Shown here in pieces: positions 17,532 through 25,691 of a stretch of DNA of 64,000 nucleotides. Under the pieces are notes generated by a model. It had not been told where the DNA came from, searched no databases, and saw only the letters and a program-made list of their open reading frames with translations. The DNA is from Rummeliibacillus suwonensis. GTDB taxonomy: Bacteria > Bacillota > Bacilli > Bacillales_A > Planococcaceae. The DNA lies in the NCBI RefSeq assembly GCF_007896435.1, contig NZ_VCBL01000001.1, forward strand, positions 291,994-355,993, in the 5' to 3' direction. The number at the start of each line of letters is the position of its first letter. Within the stretch, counting starts at the first letter, position 1. Made by a program: the position numbers and the translations under genes.

Positions 17532-18623
17532 ATGACGAATTCGAAACATTGGATAACAATAACTTTTTTAGCTTTAATGACTATACTATTAGTTGCATGC
17601 AATAATTCAAAATCCGTGGGTACAACATCTAAAGCCGAAACAACCAACACAGCGGCTAAAGCAGGTGCTAAAGAAGAACTACCGAAAACTGTGAACATCG
17701 GTTTTTTTGAATATATTGATGACAATTTAATCGTAAAACAACAGGGATGGCTGGAAGAAAAACTAAGTAAATTAGGAGTCAACGTCAACTGGGTAGCTTT
17801 CCAAGCGGGACGTGATGCGAATAACGCATTATTATCAAAATCTATAGATATTCAAATCGGTATTGGTGGTCCACCCGTTAGTATTGCTGTATCCTCAAAG
17901 ATCCCATACGAAATTTTTTGGGCAGGCCAGACAGTGGGTGAGGCGGAAGCATTAGCCGTTAAAAAGGATAAAGGAATATCAAAAATAACAGATTTAAAAG
18001 GAAAACGTATTGCAACAACATCTGCATCTACTTCACATTATAGCTTATTGAGTGCTTTAGAAATTAACGGTCTAAAAGCTGCGGATGTACAAATCATTGA
18101 TCTGACCCCGCCTGAAATTTTGTCGGCTTGGAAGCGCGGTGATATTGACGCAGCATATACTTGGGATCCAGGTCTAACTGAATTATTGAAGGATGGGACA
18201 AAACTTATTTCAAGCGCTGATTTAGCAAAACAAGGTCATCCGACAGGGACTTATGGTGTTGTCCGTAAAGAATTCGGAGAAAAATATCCAAAAATCATTA
18301 AATTATATATAGAACAGTTGATTCGTGCACAAAAATTATATGCAGAAAATCCAGATGAAGCAGCAAAAATTTGGTCAGAAGCATTACAAATTACAAAAGA
18401 AGATGCGGCAAAACAAGCAAAAGGATCAAATTGGTTAACACCACAACAACAGTTATCCGATACGTTTTTAGGTACAAAAGATAACATTGGAAACACTGCA
18501 AAATCATTAAAAAAGATTGGCGATTTTTTAGTAGATCAACAATCGATACCAGCAAAATCAGAGGTGCCTTCATATGAAGCGATTATTAATCCTACTTATT
18601 TAGAGAGTGTCATAAACAAATAA
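17532..18623 (+). CDS. ssuA: SsuA-type lipoprotein, sulfonate/aromatic-sulfur substrate-binding
   Basis: 363 residues. A lipoprotein signal (ILLVAC, lipid-modified Cys23) is followed by a Thr/Ala-rich linker and a NMT1/SsuA-like periplasmic-binding fold (PKTVNIGFFEYIDDNLIVKQ; AAYTWDPGLTELLKDG). AGGAGG precedes the ATG. It captures the ligand outside the membrane for SsuCB. The family covers alkanesulfonates, taurine and nitrate, and the neighbouring flavin monooxygenase favours an organosulfur ligand. Confidence 0.87.
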   Translation: MTNSKHWITITFLALMTILLVACNNSKSVGTTSKAETTNTAAKAGAKEELPKTVNIGFFEYIDDNLIVKQQGWLEEKLSKLGVNVNWVAFQAGRDANNALLSKSIDIQIGIGGPPVSIAVSSKIPYEIFWAGQTVGEAEALAVKKDKGISKITDLKGKRIATTSASTSHYSLLSALEINGLKAADVQIIDLTPPEILSAWKRGDIDAAYTWDPGLTELLKDGTKLISSADLAKQGHPTGTYGVVRKEFGEKYPKIIKLYIEQLIRAQKLYAENPDEAAKIWSEALQITKEDAAKQAKGSNWLTPQQQLSDTFLGTKDNIGNTAKSLKKIGDFLVDQQSIPAKSEVPSYEAIINPTYLESVINK

Positions 18624-18639
18624 AGGGGGTGTTAATGAG

Positions 18640-19980
18640 ATGGTGAAAAAACGATTAAAATTAGGCGTATTCTTCATGTTACCAGGACATCATGTTTCAG
18701 CATGGCGTTATCCGGGAACGAAAAAAGAGCATTTATTTAACCTGAAGTTTTTAGCACAACAAGCAAGGCTAGCGGAGAAGGGAAAACTTGATATGATCTT
18801 TCTAGCAGATCAGCTAAATAGTGATGATCCGACAGCTGCAGGCTTTGAACAAACACTAAATCTTATGTATGAACCATTTACACTATTAGGGGCATTAGCT
18901 GCTGTGACAGATAAGATCGGATTAGTAGCGACTGCTTCTACTACACATAACGAACCATATAATATTGCGCGTAAATTTGCGTCACTTGATCAATTGAGTG
19001 AAGGACGTTTAGGCTGGAATGTTGTAACGAGTGGTTTATCATTGGAAGCTCAAAACTTTAATAACCAACCATTAGAACATAGCAAACGATATGAACGTGC
19101 AGATGAATTTGTTGAGGTCGTCAAAAAACTTTGGGACAGCTGGGAAGAAGATGCCATTGTTTATGATCAACAAAATGGTGTAGTAGTTGATGCCTCTAAA
19201 GTACATACGATCAATCATAAAGGTGATCGGTTCTCTGTACGAGGTCCATTACCAGTGCCAGCATCGAAGCAGCATCGGCCGATTATCGTTCAAGCAGGTT
19301 CTTCACAATCAGGTAAAGAACTAGCTGCAAAAACAGCAGAGGTGGTTTTTACTGCAGCACAAAGTATTGAAGATGCTCGACAATTTTATACTGATTTAAA
19401 AGGGCGTCTAGCCAAATATGGGCGTCAACCGGATGATTTGAAAATCATGCCAGGTGTATTTCTAATCGTTGGTAAAACAGTAGAAGAGGCACAATGTAAA
19501 AGACAACAATTACTCGATTTAATACCGGAAGAAGCCGGTCTAGCAAGACTGAGCGCACATTTAGAATTTGATTTGACAGGCTATCCCTTAGATGAGCCAT
19601 TACCACCATTGCTACCCATTGAACAGGTCACAGGAACAAGAAGCCGCGTAGAGTTATTAAAAAAGGTAGCAGACGAAAACCATTTTACCATTCGTCAATT
19701 GTATCAGCATATTGCGGGCGCACGTGGTCAACGAGAGCTTGTTGGGACTCCTGGGCAAATCGCAGATGACTTACAATTATGGCTTGAAACAGGCGCGGCT
19801 GATGGGTTTAACATTTTACCATCCCATTTTCCAGATGGTTTTCAAGATGTCGTGGAATTATTGATACCTGAACTTCAACGACGAGGCCTTTTCCATACAG
19901 AGTATGAAGGTGATACATTACGCGAACATTTAGAACTCAAGGCTCCTACACATTATTATGCGAAAGTGCCACAATCATAG
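18640..19980 (+). CDS. FMN-dependent monooxygenase, NtaA/SnaA/DszA (LLM) family
   Basis: 446 residues, full length for the NtaA/SnaA/DszA group of bacterial luciferase-like enzymes. Visible hallmarks are the GHHVSAWRYPGT opening, LDMIFLADQ (about 48-56), EPFTLLGALAAVT (about 82), GRLGWNVVTS (about 123-132) and RPIIVQAGSSQSGKELAA (about 209). These enzymes use reduced FMN and O2 to cleave C-S or C-N bonds. Sitting last in an ssu-type operon, it probably releases sulfur from the imported compound. GGGGGTG precedes the ATG. No flavin reductase is encoded nearby. Confidence 0.88.
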   Translation: MVKKRLKLGVFFMLPGHHVSAWRYPGTKKEHLFNLKFLAQQARLAEKGKLDMIFLADQLNSDDPTAAGFEQTLNLMYEPFTLLGALAAVTDKIGLVATASTTHNEPYNIARKFASLDQLSEGRLGWNVVTSGLSLEAQNFNNQPLEHSKRYERADEFVEVVKKLWDSWEEDAIVYDQQNGVVVDASKVHTINHKGDRFSVRGPLPVPASKQHRPIIVQAGSSQSGKELAAKTAEVVFTAAQSIEDARQFYTDLKGRLAKYGRQPDDLKIMPGVFLIVGKTVEEAQCKRQQLLDLIPEEAGLARLSAHLEFDLTGYPLDEPLPPLLPIEQVTGTRSRVELLKKVADENHFTIRQLYQHIAGARGQRELVGTPGQIADDLQLWLETGAADGFNILPSHFPDGFQDVVELLIPELQRRGLFHTEYEGDTLREHLELKAPTHYYAKVPQS

Positions 19981-20112
19981 TAGCAGCAATTGTCCTTAGG
20001 TGCTAATACTCAATATTGAAATAGATATTCTCGTAAAAATTCTAATATCATTTATAATGAAGAAAAACAAGTTATGCTTCATATGAAAGAATAGCTATCA
20101 GGAGGTGTTCAC

Positions 20113-20324
20113 TTGGATTCTCGAAGTGAGACAGCTGAAAAAAAAGGGAACGCTTAAGGCAAGAGGAATTAAAAAATAATCCTTCTGGTACGTTGAATGA
20201 TGGAGTGAATCGTACTGAAAATGGAAATTTGGTAGATTTAGCCGGCAGTTTAGGATGGAAAGGAACTGGTATCTTAATATTAGTATTGTTTATAGGATAT
20301 GTAATCTATAAATTATTATTTTAA
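20113..20324 (+). pseudogene. DUF6366-like small membrane protein, frameshifted
   Basis: GGAGGTG precedes TTG 20113. The first 12 codons (LDSRSETAEKKG) run into TAA, but one base later the frame reads KKRERLRQEELKNNPSGTLN, then GSLGWKGTGILILVLFIGYV and LLF, then stop. This is the conserved body of DUF6366-type proteins as I recall them. The break lies in a run of eight A at 20138-20145; nine would restore a product of about 70 residues. It could be decay, slippage or a read error. Confidence 0.72.
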
Positions 20325-20333
20325 AATTTGCTC

Positions 20334-20424
20334 CCATTTAAACAAGCAGTAAGCCGTCACTGCAAGGCTTAAAGTAGGGATAGTTTGGAAGATGAAATCC
20401 CCAGTATGTAGAGCTTTACTTTAT
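20334..20424 (+). repeat. Family A repeat, strongly degraded (A5)
   Basis: AACAAGCAGTAAG at the left and GTAGAGCTTTACTTTAT at the right match the element ends. The internal hairpins are mostly lost. Confidence 0.5.
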
Positions 20425-20435
20425 ACATCATTAAA

Positions 20436-20471
20436 AAAAGCGTATTCAACATAAAACTCGAATACGCTTTT
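20436..20471 (+). terminator. Terminator
   Basis: AAAGCGTATTC pairs with GAATACGCTTT across 11 bases, followed by TGATTTT. It is bidirectional in form and lies downstream of the frameshifted DUF6366 gene. Confidence 0.8.
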
Positions 20472-20607
20472 GATTTTGAGGGAAAACAATAACAAAGCTT
20501 CATAAGGCTTAAAAATCATACATAAACAAGTTTTATTGAGTTTGTCTGCAGTTTGAGACGAGCATTATTTTGATTTTAAAAACTGAAGCTCACACATCAT
20601 TTCACAT

Positions 20608-20793
20608 GTGTTGATTTTACAAAAATTAGGAATTTTTATTTGGTGTAATTTTTGAAAAACCTTGTATTTTCAGGACCATTTATAACGATTGGAGCGGAGG
20701 GCTTGCTCGACTCCCCGCGGGAAAAGCGAGCAAGCCGGAGCGGAAATCAACGAATTCTCCCTATCTTCATGGAGAAAATTGGATAATCAACAC
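20608..20793 (+). repeat. Family B MITE-like element, short form (B1)
   Basis: Bounded by terminal inverted repeats GTGTTGATT and AATCAACAC. Inside, GATTGGAGCGGAG with GCTTGCTCG pairs with CGAGCAAGC and CCGGAGCGG. No frame is encoded. At 186 bp it lacks the roughly 110-bp insert of B2. Confidence 0.8.
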
Positions 20794-20932
20794 GCCTGAT
20801 ATGATAAAAAACAATAATCAAATGGGCATATAAATAAGATCAATGATAATTTGATAAATCATGAGAAGTCAGCAGAGATCATAGTAATTTTTAGAATGTA
20901 TGACCGAATGATCTAAATCTTGAAAAACAAGA

Positions 20933-20962
20933 AGACCACTCCACAATCTAAGTGGCCTTTTT
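20933..20962 (+). terminator. Terminator-like hairpin
   Basis: AGACCACT pairs with AGTGGCCT (one G-U), followed by TTTTTGTG. No gene ends immediately upstream on the + strand. Confidence 0.6.
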
Positions 20963-21053
20963 GTGATTGTTTAACTTAGTTCATTAATAATCCAAAATTT
21001 TTTGTACCATCAATAAACAGTCCTGTGATATTTGAAAAAAATATCGCTATGTT

Positions 21054-21275
21054 TCAAGAAAATTTAGATTTTTGCCTGAATGTTTTACAACATGTTTCTC
21101 CGGAATGACTCGCTTCTTCTTTACGATTTTTAATGTCAAAATCCTGAGAAAATTCCTCTTTACCGTACTTTGATAGATAATCCATGTCCACTGTTATTTT
21201 ACTCGCTCCACATATATTTCCTTTTGCGTGAAAAAAACAATTTGATACTGTGCAGTTAACTTCTACGTTTGGCAT
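21054..21275 (-). CDS. DUF1540 small cysteine-rich protein
   Basis: 73 residues with AGGAGG just upstream of the ATG. The DUF1540 cysteine pattern is clear (VNCTVSNCFFHAKGNICGA, then SGETCCKTFRQK), suggesting a small metal-binding fold. Such proteins occur in spore-formers, and their role is not known. It is monocistronic on the minus strand between repeats. Confidence 0.82.
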   Translation of the reverse strand: MPNVEVNCTVSNCFFHAKGNICGASKITVDMDYLSKYGKEEFSQDFDIKNRKEEASHSGETCCKTFRQKSKFS

Positions 21276-21717
21276 AATACTCCTCCTGAAAATTGGGATC
21301 TGAAAAAGAAATGTTCTTAATGTCCCATGATAATTTGCTCTTATCTAAAATGAAATTTGTGATCTGTCTTACTAGTATTTTTTACAGAAAGGGAAAAAAT
21401 ATAACTAGATCTTGACTTATTCATGGAAATTTAAGAATTCATCTTTAAACATCAGTATTAAAGGCTTTCTCGGTACTTTGACTTTTCACTAAATGAATGA
21501 AGATATAATCTATTTATGCTAATTTTTAGGTAATAAAATAAAAAGGATTCTTTATATGGTTACTCCAACGAAAAAAAGCTCAATCAAAAAATTAAATGAT
21601 TGAATGATGGAGGTTCCCTTTCTTCTAATACAGCAGTTACGCGGGGGATGAAGATTATCTATTAAGAATCCCGTATTGCTGTGAATCAAAGGGTCCATAC
21701 TTCTTTTTTTAAACACA
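21276..21717. other. Gene-free stretch
   Basis: AT-rich sequence. The only frames are tiny (15 codons near 21556) and unsupported. It leads into the family B element B2. Confidence 0.4.
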
Positions 21718-22020
21718 CGTGTTGATTTGACAAAAATTAGGGGTGTCTTTTTGACATAGTTTTTGAAAAACTCTGTATTTTTAAGACCATTTATAAAGAT
21801 TGGAGCGGAGGCTTGCTCGACTCCCGCGGGAAAAGCGAATAGATGAGACCCCGCAGCGTAGCGATTAAGGAACGGAGTCTAAGGGCGCCACGTCCTGTGG
21901 CAACGACTCCGTGACCAACATCCTGTTGCCCCCAGCATCCGCCCGCAGGAAAGCGAGCAAGCCGGAGTGGAAATCAACAAATCCTCTTATTTTTATGGAT
22001 TAAATTGGATAATCAACACG
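21718..22020 (+). repeat. Family B MITE-like element, long form with shared cassette (B2)
   Basis: About 303 bp with ends CGTGTTGATT and AATCAACACG. It resembles B1 but carries an extra module of about 110 bases. In it GCCACGTCCTGTGGC (21890-21904) sits inside the stem ACGGAGTC/GACTCCGT, followed by CAACATCCTGTTG. The inner hairpin is the same as the family A cassette, while the enclosing stem differs. Confidence 0.85.
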
Positions 22021-22112
22021 GTTGTTTTTTAAATGTAAAAGTTTATTATGAACTTAGAAATAACAATCTTTTGATAAGAAAGAACGAAGTTAATAAGAAA
22101 GGGAGTATTTAG

Positions 22113-22883
22113 ATGGTCCCATCATTGTTTATTGGACATGGTTCACCATACTTAGCAGTTACTCAAAATGACTATTCAGATTTTCTAAAAGAATTAGGCA
22201 AACGTATTAAACCAAAAGCAATCGTCATCTTTAGTGCACATTGGGAAAGTCAAACATTATCACTAACGTATACAGATGATATTTTAGATACAGTGTATGA
22301 CTACTATGGTTTCCCGGAAGAAATGTACAAAATAAAATATCCTGCAAAAGGATCTAAAATGGTAGCAAATATCTTAGAAGATCGTTTTGAAAAAGCTGGC
22401 ATACAAACAAAACGTGAAGAAGTTCGAGGCTTAGATCATGGTGTGTGGGTTGCGCTTAGTCATATGTACCCGGATGCAGATATTCCAGTCGTCGAATTAT
22501 CAGTCAATCCATTCCTATCACCAAAGGAGCAGTTTAACATTGGAGCAGCATTAAAAGGTATTGAGGAAGAGAATATACTAGTAATCGGTAGCGGTACAAC
22601 CGTACACAATTTCCAATGGATGTATCCTGAAGCAACAAGCCCAGTCAAAGAAGCAGTTGAATTTGATAATTGGATTTTTGATCAAGTCCAAAAAGGTGAT
22701 ATCGATACTTTAGATCAATATCGAACTCTAGCACCAAATGCAACCCTTGCAGTGCCAAGACCTGAACATTTTGTTCCATTATTTATCGCAATGGGGAGTG
22801 CAAGTGATAAAACAACAAAACCGATAAAAATTAACCAAACATATGATTTTGGAACAATGAGTAATATGTGTATAGAGTTTTAA
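22113..22883 (+). CDS. DODA-type (LigB-like) extradiol dioxygenase family protein
   Basis: 256 residues, matching the YgiD/DODA length. Candidate metal ligands are H9 (FIGHGSP), the SAHWE histidine (about 43) and LDHGVWVAL (about 109), with a further His near 169 (TTVHNFQW). The family opens catechol-type rings with Fe(II) or Zn(II). The E. coli relative YgiD acts on L-DOPA. The substrate here is unknown. AAAGGGAG precedes the ATG. It stands alone after B2 and ends at a terminator. Confidence 0.87.
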   Translation: MVPSLFIGHGSPYLAVTQNDYSDFLKELGKRIKPKAIVIFSAHWESQTLSLTYTDDILDTVYDYYGFPEEMYKIKYPAKGSKMVANILEDRFEKAGIQTKREEVRGLDHGVWVALSHMYPDADIPVVELSVNPFLSPKEQFNIGAALKGIEEENILVIGSGTTVHNFQWMYPEATSPVKEAVEFDNWIFDQVQKGDIDTLDQYRTLAPNATLAVPRPEHFVPLFIAMGSASDKTTKPIKINQTYDFGTMSNMCIEF

Positions 22884-22947
22884 AGTAGTAAATGTTTGGA
22901 TATAAAAATTATTAAGTGATTAAAATAAATAGCAACCGATAGAAAAA

Positions 22948-22995
22948 GGGGCTGTCCGAACAGTTGATTTTTGTCGACTTTTTGGGACAGCCCAT
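22948..22995 (+). terminator. Terminator after the dioxygenase gene
   Basis: GGGCTGTCC (22948) pairs with GGACAGCCC (22984) over a 27-base loop with further partial pairing (GTTGATTT/GTCGACTT region). The tail is only moderately T-rich. Confidence 0.7.
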
Positions 22996-22999
22996 TAAT

Positions 23000-23090
23000 A
23001 TTTATCAACTCAACTTCAGGAAACCGAGCAAGCCGTAGCGGAAATCAACACATACACTATATTTTGTGGAAAATTGGATAATCAATACGA
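23000..23090 (+). repeat. Family B 3'-end fragment (B3)
   Basis: It keeps only the right part: GAGCAAGCCGTAGCGG, AATCAACAC, then AAATTGGATAATCAATACG. The left half and the internal stem partner are missing. Confidence 0.7.
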
Positions 23091-23189
23091 TTGATTTGCT
23101 ACTTCTTAAAGAAAAAAGCCTTATAGATTAAAATAATCGTATACGGTATGATTAAATATAGAATTTTCCGTTTATGGGGGTGAAATAGT

Positions 23190-23504
23190 ATGAATGCAAA
23201 GGAATTCCAAGATTGGATTAACGATTATTATCAACAACGTGGCTGGCATGATTTAAATATTTTTATTCGAATTGGGTTTTTATCAGAAGAGACAGGAGAA
23301 GTTGCTAGAGCCATCAGAGCACTTGAAATTGGAAGAGATCGACCAGATGAAGCAGATGAGTCATTCGAAGAAAATAAGAAAAATTTAGTGGAAGAATTAG
23401 GGGACGTATTAGGAAATGTAGCAGTTATAGCAAACAAGTACGATATTAGTTTAGAGGATATTTTTTTACAACATAAGAATAAATTATCAAAAAGATATGA
23501 CTGA
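23190..23504 (+). CDS. MazG-like nucleotide pyrophosphohydrolase
   Basis: 104 residues forming one all-alpha NTP-PPase domain. The magnesium-binding motif is present as SEETGEVARAIR (about 31-42) and EELGDVLGNVAV (about 71-82). Such small MazG-like enzymes hydrolyse (d)NTPs to the monophosphate and pyrophosphate. GGGGGTG precedes the ATG. The LOG-family gene follows 17 bases later, so the two probably form an operon concerned with nucleotide clean-up or salvage (inference). Confidence 0.85.
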   Translation: MNAKEFQDWINDYYQQRGWHDLNIFIRIGFLSEETGEVARAIRALEIGRDRPDEADESFEENKKNLVEELGDVLGNVAVIANKYDISLEDIFLQHKNKLSKRYD

Positions 23505-23521
23505 AAGAAGGTAATTTACGA

Positions 23522-24091
23522 ATGATGCAAAATGTAGCAGTATTTTGTGGTTCAAGTATCGGTAAAGATCATATTTATCTAGAAAGTGCAGAACAGCTAG
23601 GAAGGGAATTAGCTGTTCATGGTAAAACCCTTATTTATGGCGGCGCACAAGTTGGATGTATGGGGGCTATAGCTAATGCGACTTTGGAAAATGGTGGACA
23701 AGCGATAGGTGTCATACCACAAAAATTAAAGGATGTCGAAATAGCGCATGAAAATTTAACAAAATTATATATTGTTAACTCTATGCATGAAAGAAAAGAG
23801 AAAATGGAGAAATTGGCAAACGGTTTTATTGCTCTCCCGGGTGGCGCAGGTACATTAGAGGAATTGTTTGAAGTTTTTACTTGGGCACAATTAGGCTACC
23901 ATAAAAAACCATGCGGCTTATTAAATGTAAATGGCTTTTTTGAACCGTTGCTGTCGATGTTGGATTATATTATTAGTCAAGAATTCATGAAGAGTGAATA
24001 TAAAGAATTGTTTATTGTTGATTCGGATCCTGAAAGATTATTGAAAAGAATGGACAGCTATCAACCAACCGTTTTAGCAAAATGGTCTTAA
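23522..24091 (+). CDS. LOG-family (TIGR00730) nucleotide-monophosphate phosphoribohydrolase
   Basis: 189 residues. A Rossmann-like fold opens with VAVFCGSSIGKD, with GGAQVGCMGAIA (about 40) and the signature LPGGAGTLEELFEVFTWAQL (about 101-120), the LOG motif PGGxGTxxE. Some LOG enzymes release free cytokinin bases and others hydrolyse AMP or related nucleotides, so the bacterial role here is uncertain. AAGGTAA precedes two adjacent ATGs. It is cotranscribed with the MazG-like gene. Confidence 0.88.
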   Translation: MMQNVAVFCGSSIGKDHIYLESAEQLGRELAVHGKTLIYGGAQVGCMGAIANATLENGGQAIGVIPQKLKDVEIAHENLTKLYIVNSMHERKEKMEKLANGFIALPGGAGTLEELFEVFTWAQLGYHKKPCGLLNVNGFFEPLLSMLDYIISQEFMKSEYKELFIVDSDPERLLKRMDSYQPTVLAKWS

Positions 24092-24099
24092 TTACATAA

Positions 24100-24150
24100 G
24101 AGGATAAGTAGAAGATGAAGAAACCCTCATTAGGTGAAGTTGCACTTTAT
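24100..24150 (+). repeat. Family A tail fragment (A6)
   Basis: GATGAAGAAACCCTCATTAG, then GGTGAAGTTGCACTTTAT, matches the H3 loop and the element's right end. The rest is missing. Confidence 0.6.
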
Positions 24151-24181
24151 AAACACTAATTATTTTAGGAGTGTGTTGTAG

Positions 24182-24507
24182 ATGAGTCATCTAGCTAATA
24201 CATTTAAAGTACCTTATTACGCAGTGATCTTTGCTTCGGAACGAACAGAGGGGGACAATGGACATCGCGTTATGGCATCAAAAATGGCTGAACTAGCTAG
24301 TCAGCAAAAAGGTTATTTAGGAGCTGAAAGTGCAAGAGGTGACGATTTAGGAATTACGGTTTCATATTGGGAACGCTTGAAGATATTGCTGCATGGAAAG
24401 ACCATGCAGCTCACCAAATCGCTCAAGAGCGTGGTAAAAAAGAATGGTATAGTCGTTTTGCATTACGTGTATGTAAAGTAGAGCGTGATTATGTGTTTGA
24501 AATGTGA
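24182..24507 (+). pseudogene. Antibiotic-biosynthesis-monooxygenase (ABM) family protein, frameshifted
   Basis: AGGAGTG precedes ATG 24182. The frame reads normally for about 64 codons (VPYYAVIFASERTEGDNGH, then GITVSYWE). It then shifts by one base near 24373 and runs out of family. The other frame continues at once as LEDIAAWKDHAAHQIAQERG, KKEWYSRFALRVCKVERDY, VFEM, stop at 24505. The intact product would be about 108 residues, resembling B. subtilis YqjZ-type ABM proteins. One base is missing between GAA and CGCTTGAAG. Confidence 0.85.
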
Positions 24508-24770
24508 TCATGGAAGTTTCACCAAAGAGATTATTAGATTTTTTTCTTCAATAACGGGACAATTTTTAGAATAAAATATAAACCTTCTCCTAGTTCGAAA
24601 AATAGTTGTTTTAAAATAGGGCACTGAAAAACTATAGAATCACCATCTTTATTGATAAGAATCCACCTTTTCTTTCATTTTATGATCTGAAAAAGTTGAT
24701 TTTTACTATATTTTTGAAGATGAATGGACTTTTTCAGTGACCGCGTTTTAAAATAGGGGTTTTTTAATCG
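24508..24770. other. Gene-free stretch with an internal duplication
   Basis: GTTTTAAAATAGGG occurs twice, near 24609 and 24744. CACTGAAAAA next to the first copy mirrors TTTTTCAGTG next to the second. There is also a CTGAAAAAGT/ACTTTTTCAG pair at about 24688-24739. The origin is unclear. Confidence 0.4.
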
Positions 24771-24774
24771 CATG

Positions 24775-24915
24775 AATGGGCAGTAAATCTTTACTTCAAG
24801 ATTCTATTAGAAAGCAGGAGGATAAGTTGGTAGGAGCAGCTGTCGTAAAAGCCCCGATTCATTCAACTAACATTCGGTGGGAGATGAATAAACCTTCCAC
24901 TGGGTGAAGGGTTAT
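24775..24915 (+). repeat. Family A repeat, short form, degraded (A7)
   Basis: TGGGCAGTAAATC at the left and a GGTGGGAG/CTTCCAC version of H3 near 24877-24900. The right end is altered (GGGTTATTTAT). Confidence 0.6.
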
Positions 24916-24949
24916 TTATAAGATCATATAATTGTTATACAAGATCACC

Positions 24950-25435
24950 TCAAAACACCGCTTTGCTCCGTCTCTCCATGATGATAGTATCTTGCCATTC
25001 CCCATCGCGTCTGGCGATTTTTTCTCTAGTGCCAACGACTCGAAATCCTACTTTTAAATGAAGAGCTAGGCTTGCTTGATTTTTGGAAGATATTGATGAT
25101 TGCAATGTCCAATAGCCGGCTTCTTCGCTTTTTTGAATCATTTTATTCATAAGTGCTGTTCCAATGCCTTTTCCACGAGCTAACTCACTGATATAAATAC
25201 TAATTTCCCCTACACCACAATATGCCTTTCGATTGGAGACTTGAGAAAGTGCAATCCAAGCAATAATTTGGTCATTCGTTTCTGCAACAAAACGTAATGT
25301 TTTATGGTGAGATGCGTGCCAATCTCCTTTTGTTGGAACGATTGTTTCAAAAGTAGCAATTTTGGTTTCTAAACCTCGCCTATATATTTGAAGCACTTGT
25401 TCTAAATCAGAATGTTGCATTTGTCGTATGATCAT
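24950..25435 (-). CDS. arsN1: ArsN1-like GNAT acetyltransferase (arsinothricin/phosphinothricin type)
   Basis: 161 residues. Family traits are IYRRGLETKIATFET near residue 17, WIALSQVSNRKAYCGVGEIS (about 60-79), acetyl-CoA loop ELARGKGIGTALM (about 84), and AGYWTLQSS and LHLKVGFRVVGTREKI near the end. This matches the ArsN1/PAT group, whose members N-acetylate arsinothricin or phosphinothricin. It lies downstream of an arsenic operon on the same strand, separated by a repeat, which supports an organoarsenical role. That activity is inferred. Confidence 0.8.
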   Translation of the reverse strand: MIIRQMQHSDLEQVLQIYRRGLETKIATFETIVPTKGDWHASHHKTLRFVAETNDQIIAWIALSQVSNRKAYCGVGEISIYISELARGKGIGTALMNKMIQKSEEAGYWTLQSSISSKNQASLALHLKVGFRVVGTREKIARRDGEWQDTIIMERRSKAVF

Positions 25436-25471
25436 AGTAATAACCTTCCCTAAGACTTGCTTCTATTTTTA

Positions 25472-25685
25472 TCCCGCATTAACTGGGCAGTAATACTCAC
25501 ACCTCAAAATTCAGCGAAAGTAAAGAAGTTAGGTGGGAGATAAACTGCCACATGCGTCCGATTGGTTCGGGTCAACAAGATGCTGACCAATCAGGTGTTG
25601 CTACCACACGACGTGGCGCTTTTCACTTTCGTTCCTCTAGTTCAGTGGGGGATGAAGAAAACCCACAGATTAAAGTTTCACTTTA
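25472..25685 (+). repeat. Family A repeat, long form (A8)
   Basis: Complete from ATCCCGCATTAAC to AGTTTCACTTTAT. The inner stem is CACCT/AGGTG, as in A10 and A11. It lies between arsN1 and the ars flavoprotein gene. Confidence 0.85.
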
Positions 25686-25691
25686 TCTTGC

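Noticed and set aside
17328-17549. 73-codon minus frame between ssuB and ssuA
   Set aside because: It is a translation of reversed repeat A4.
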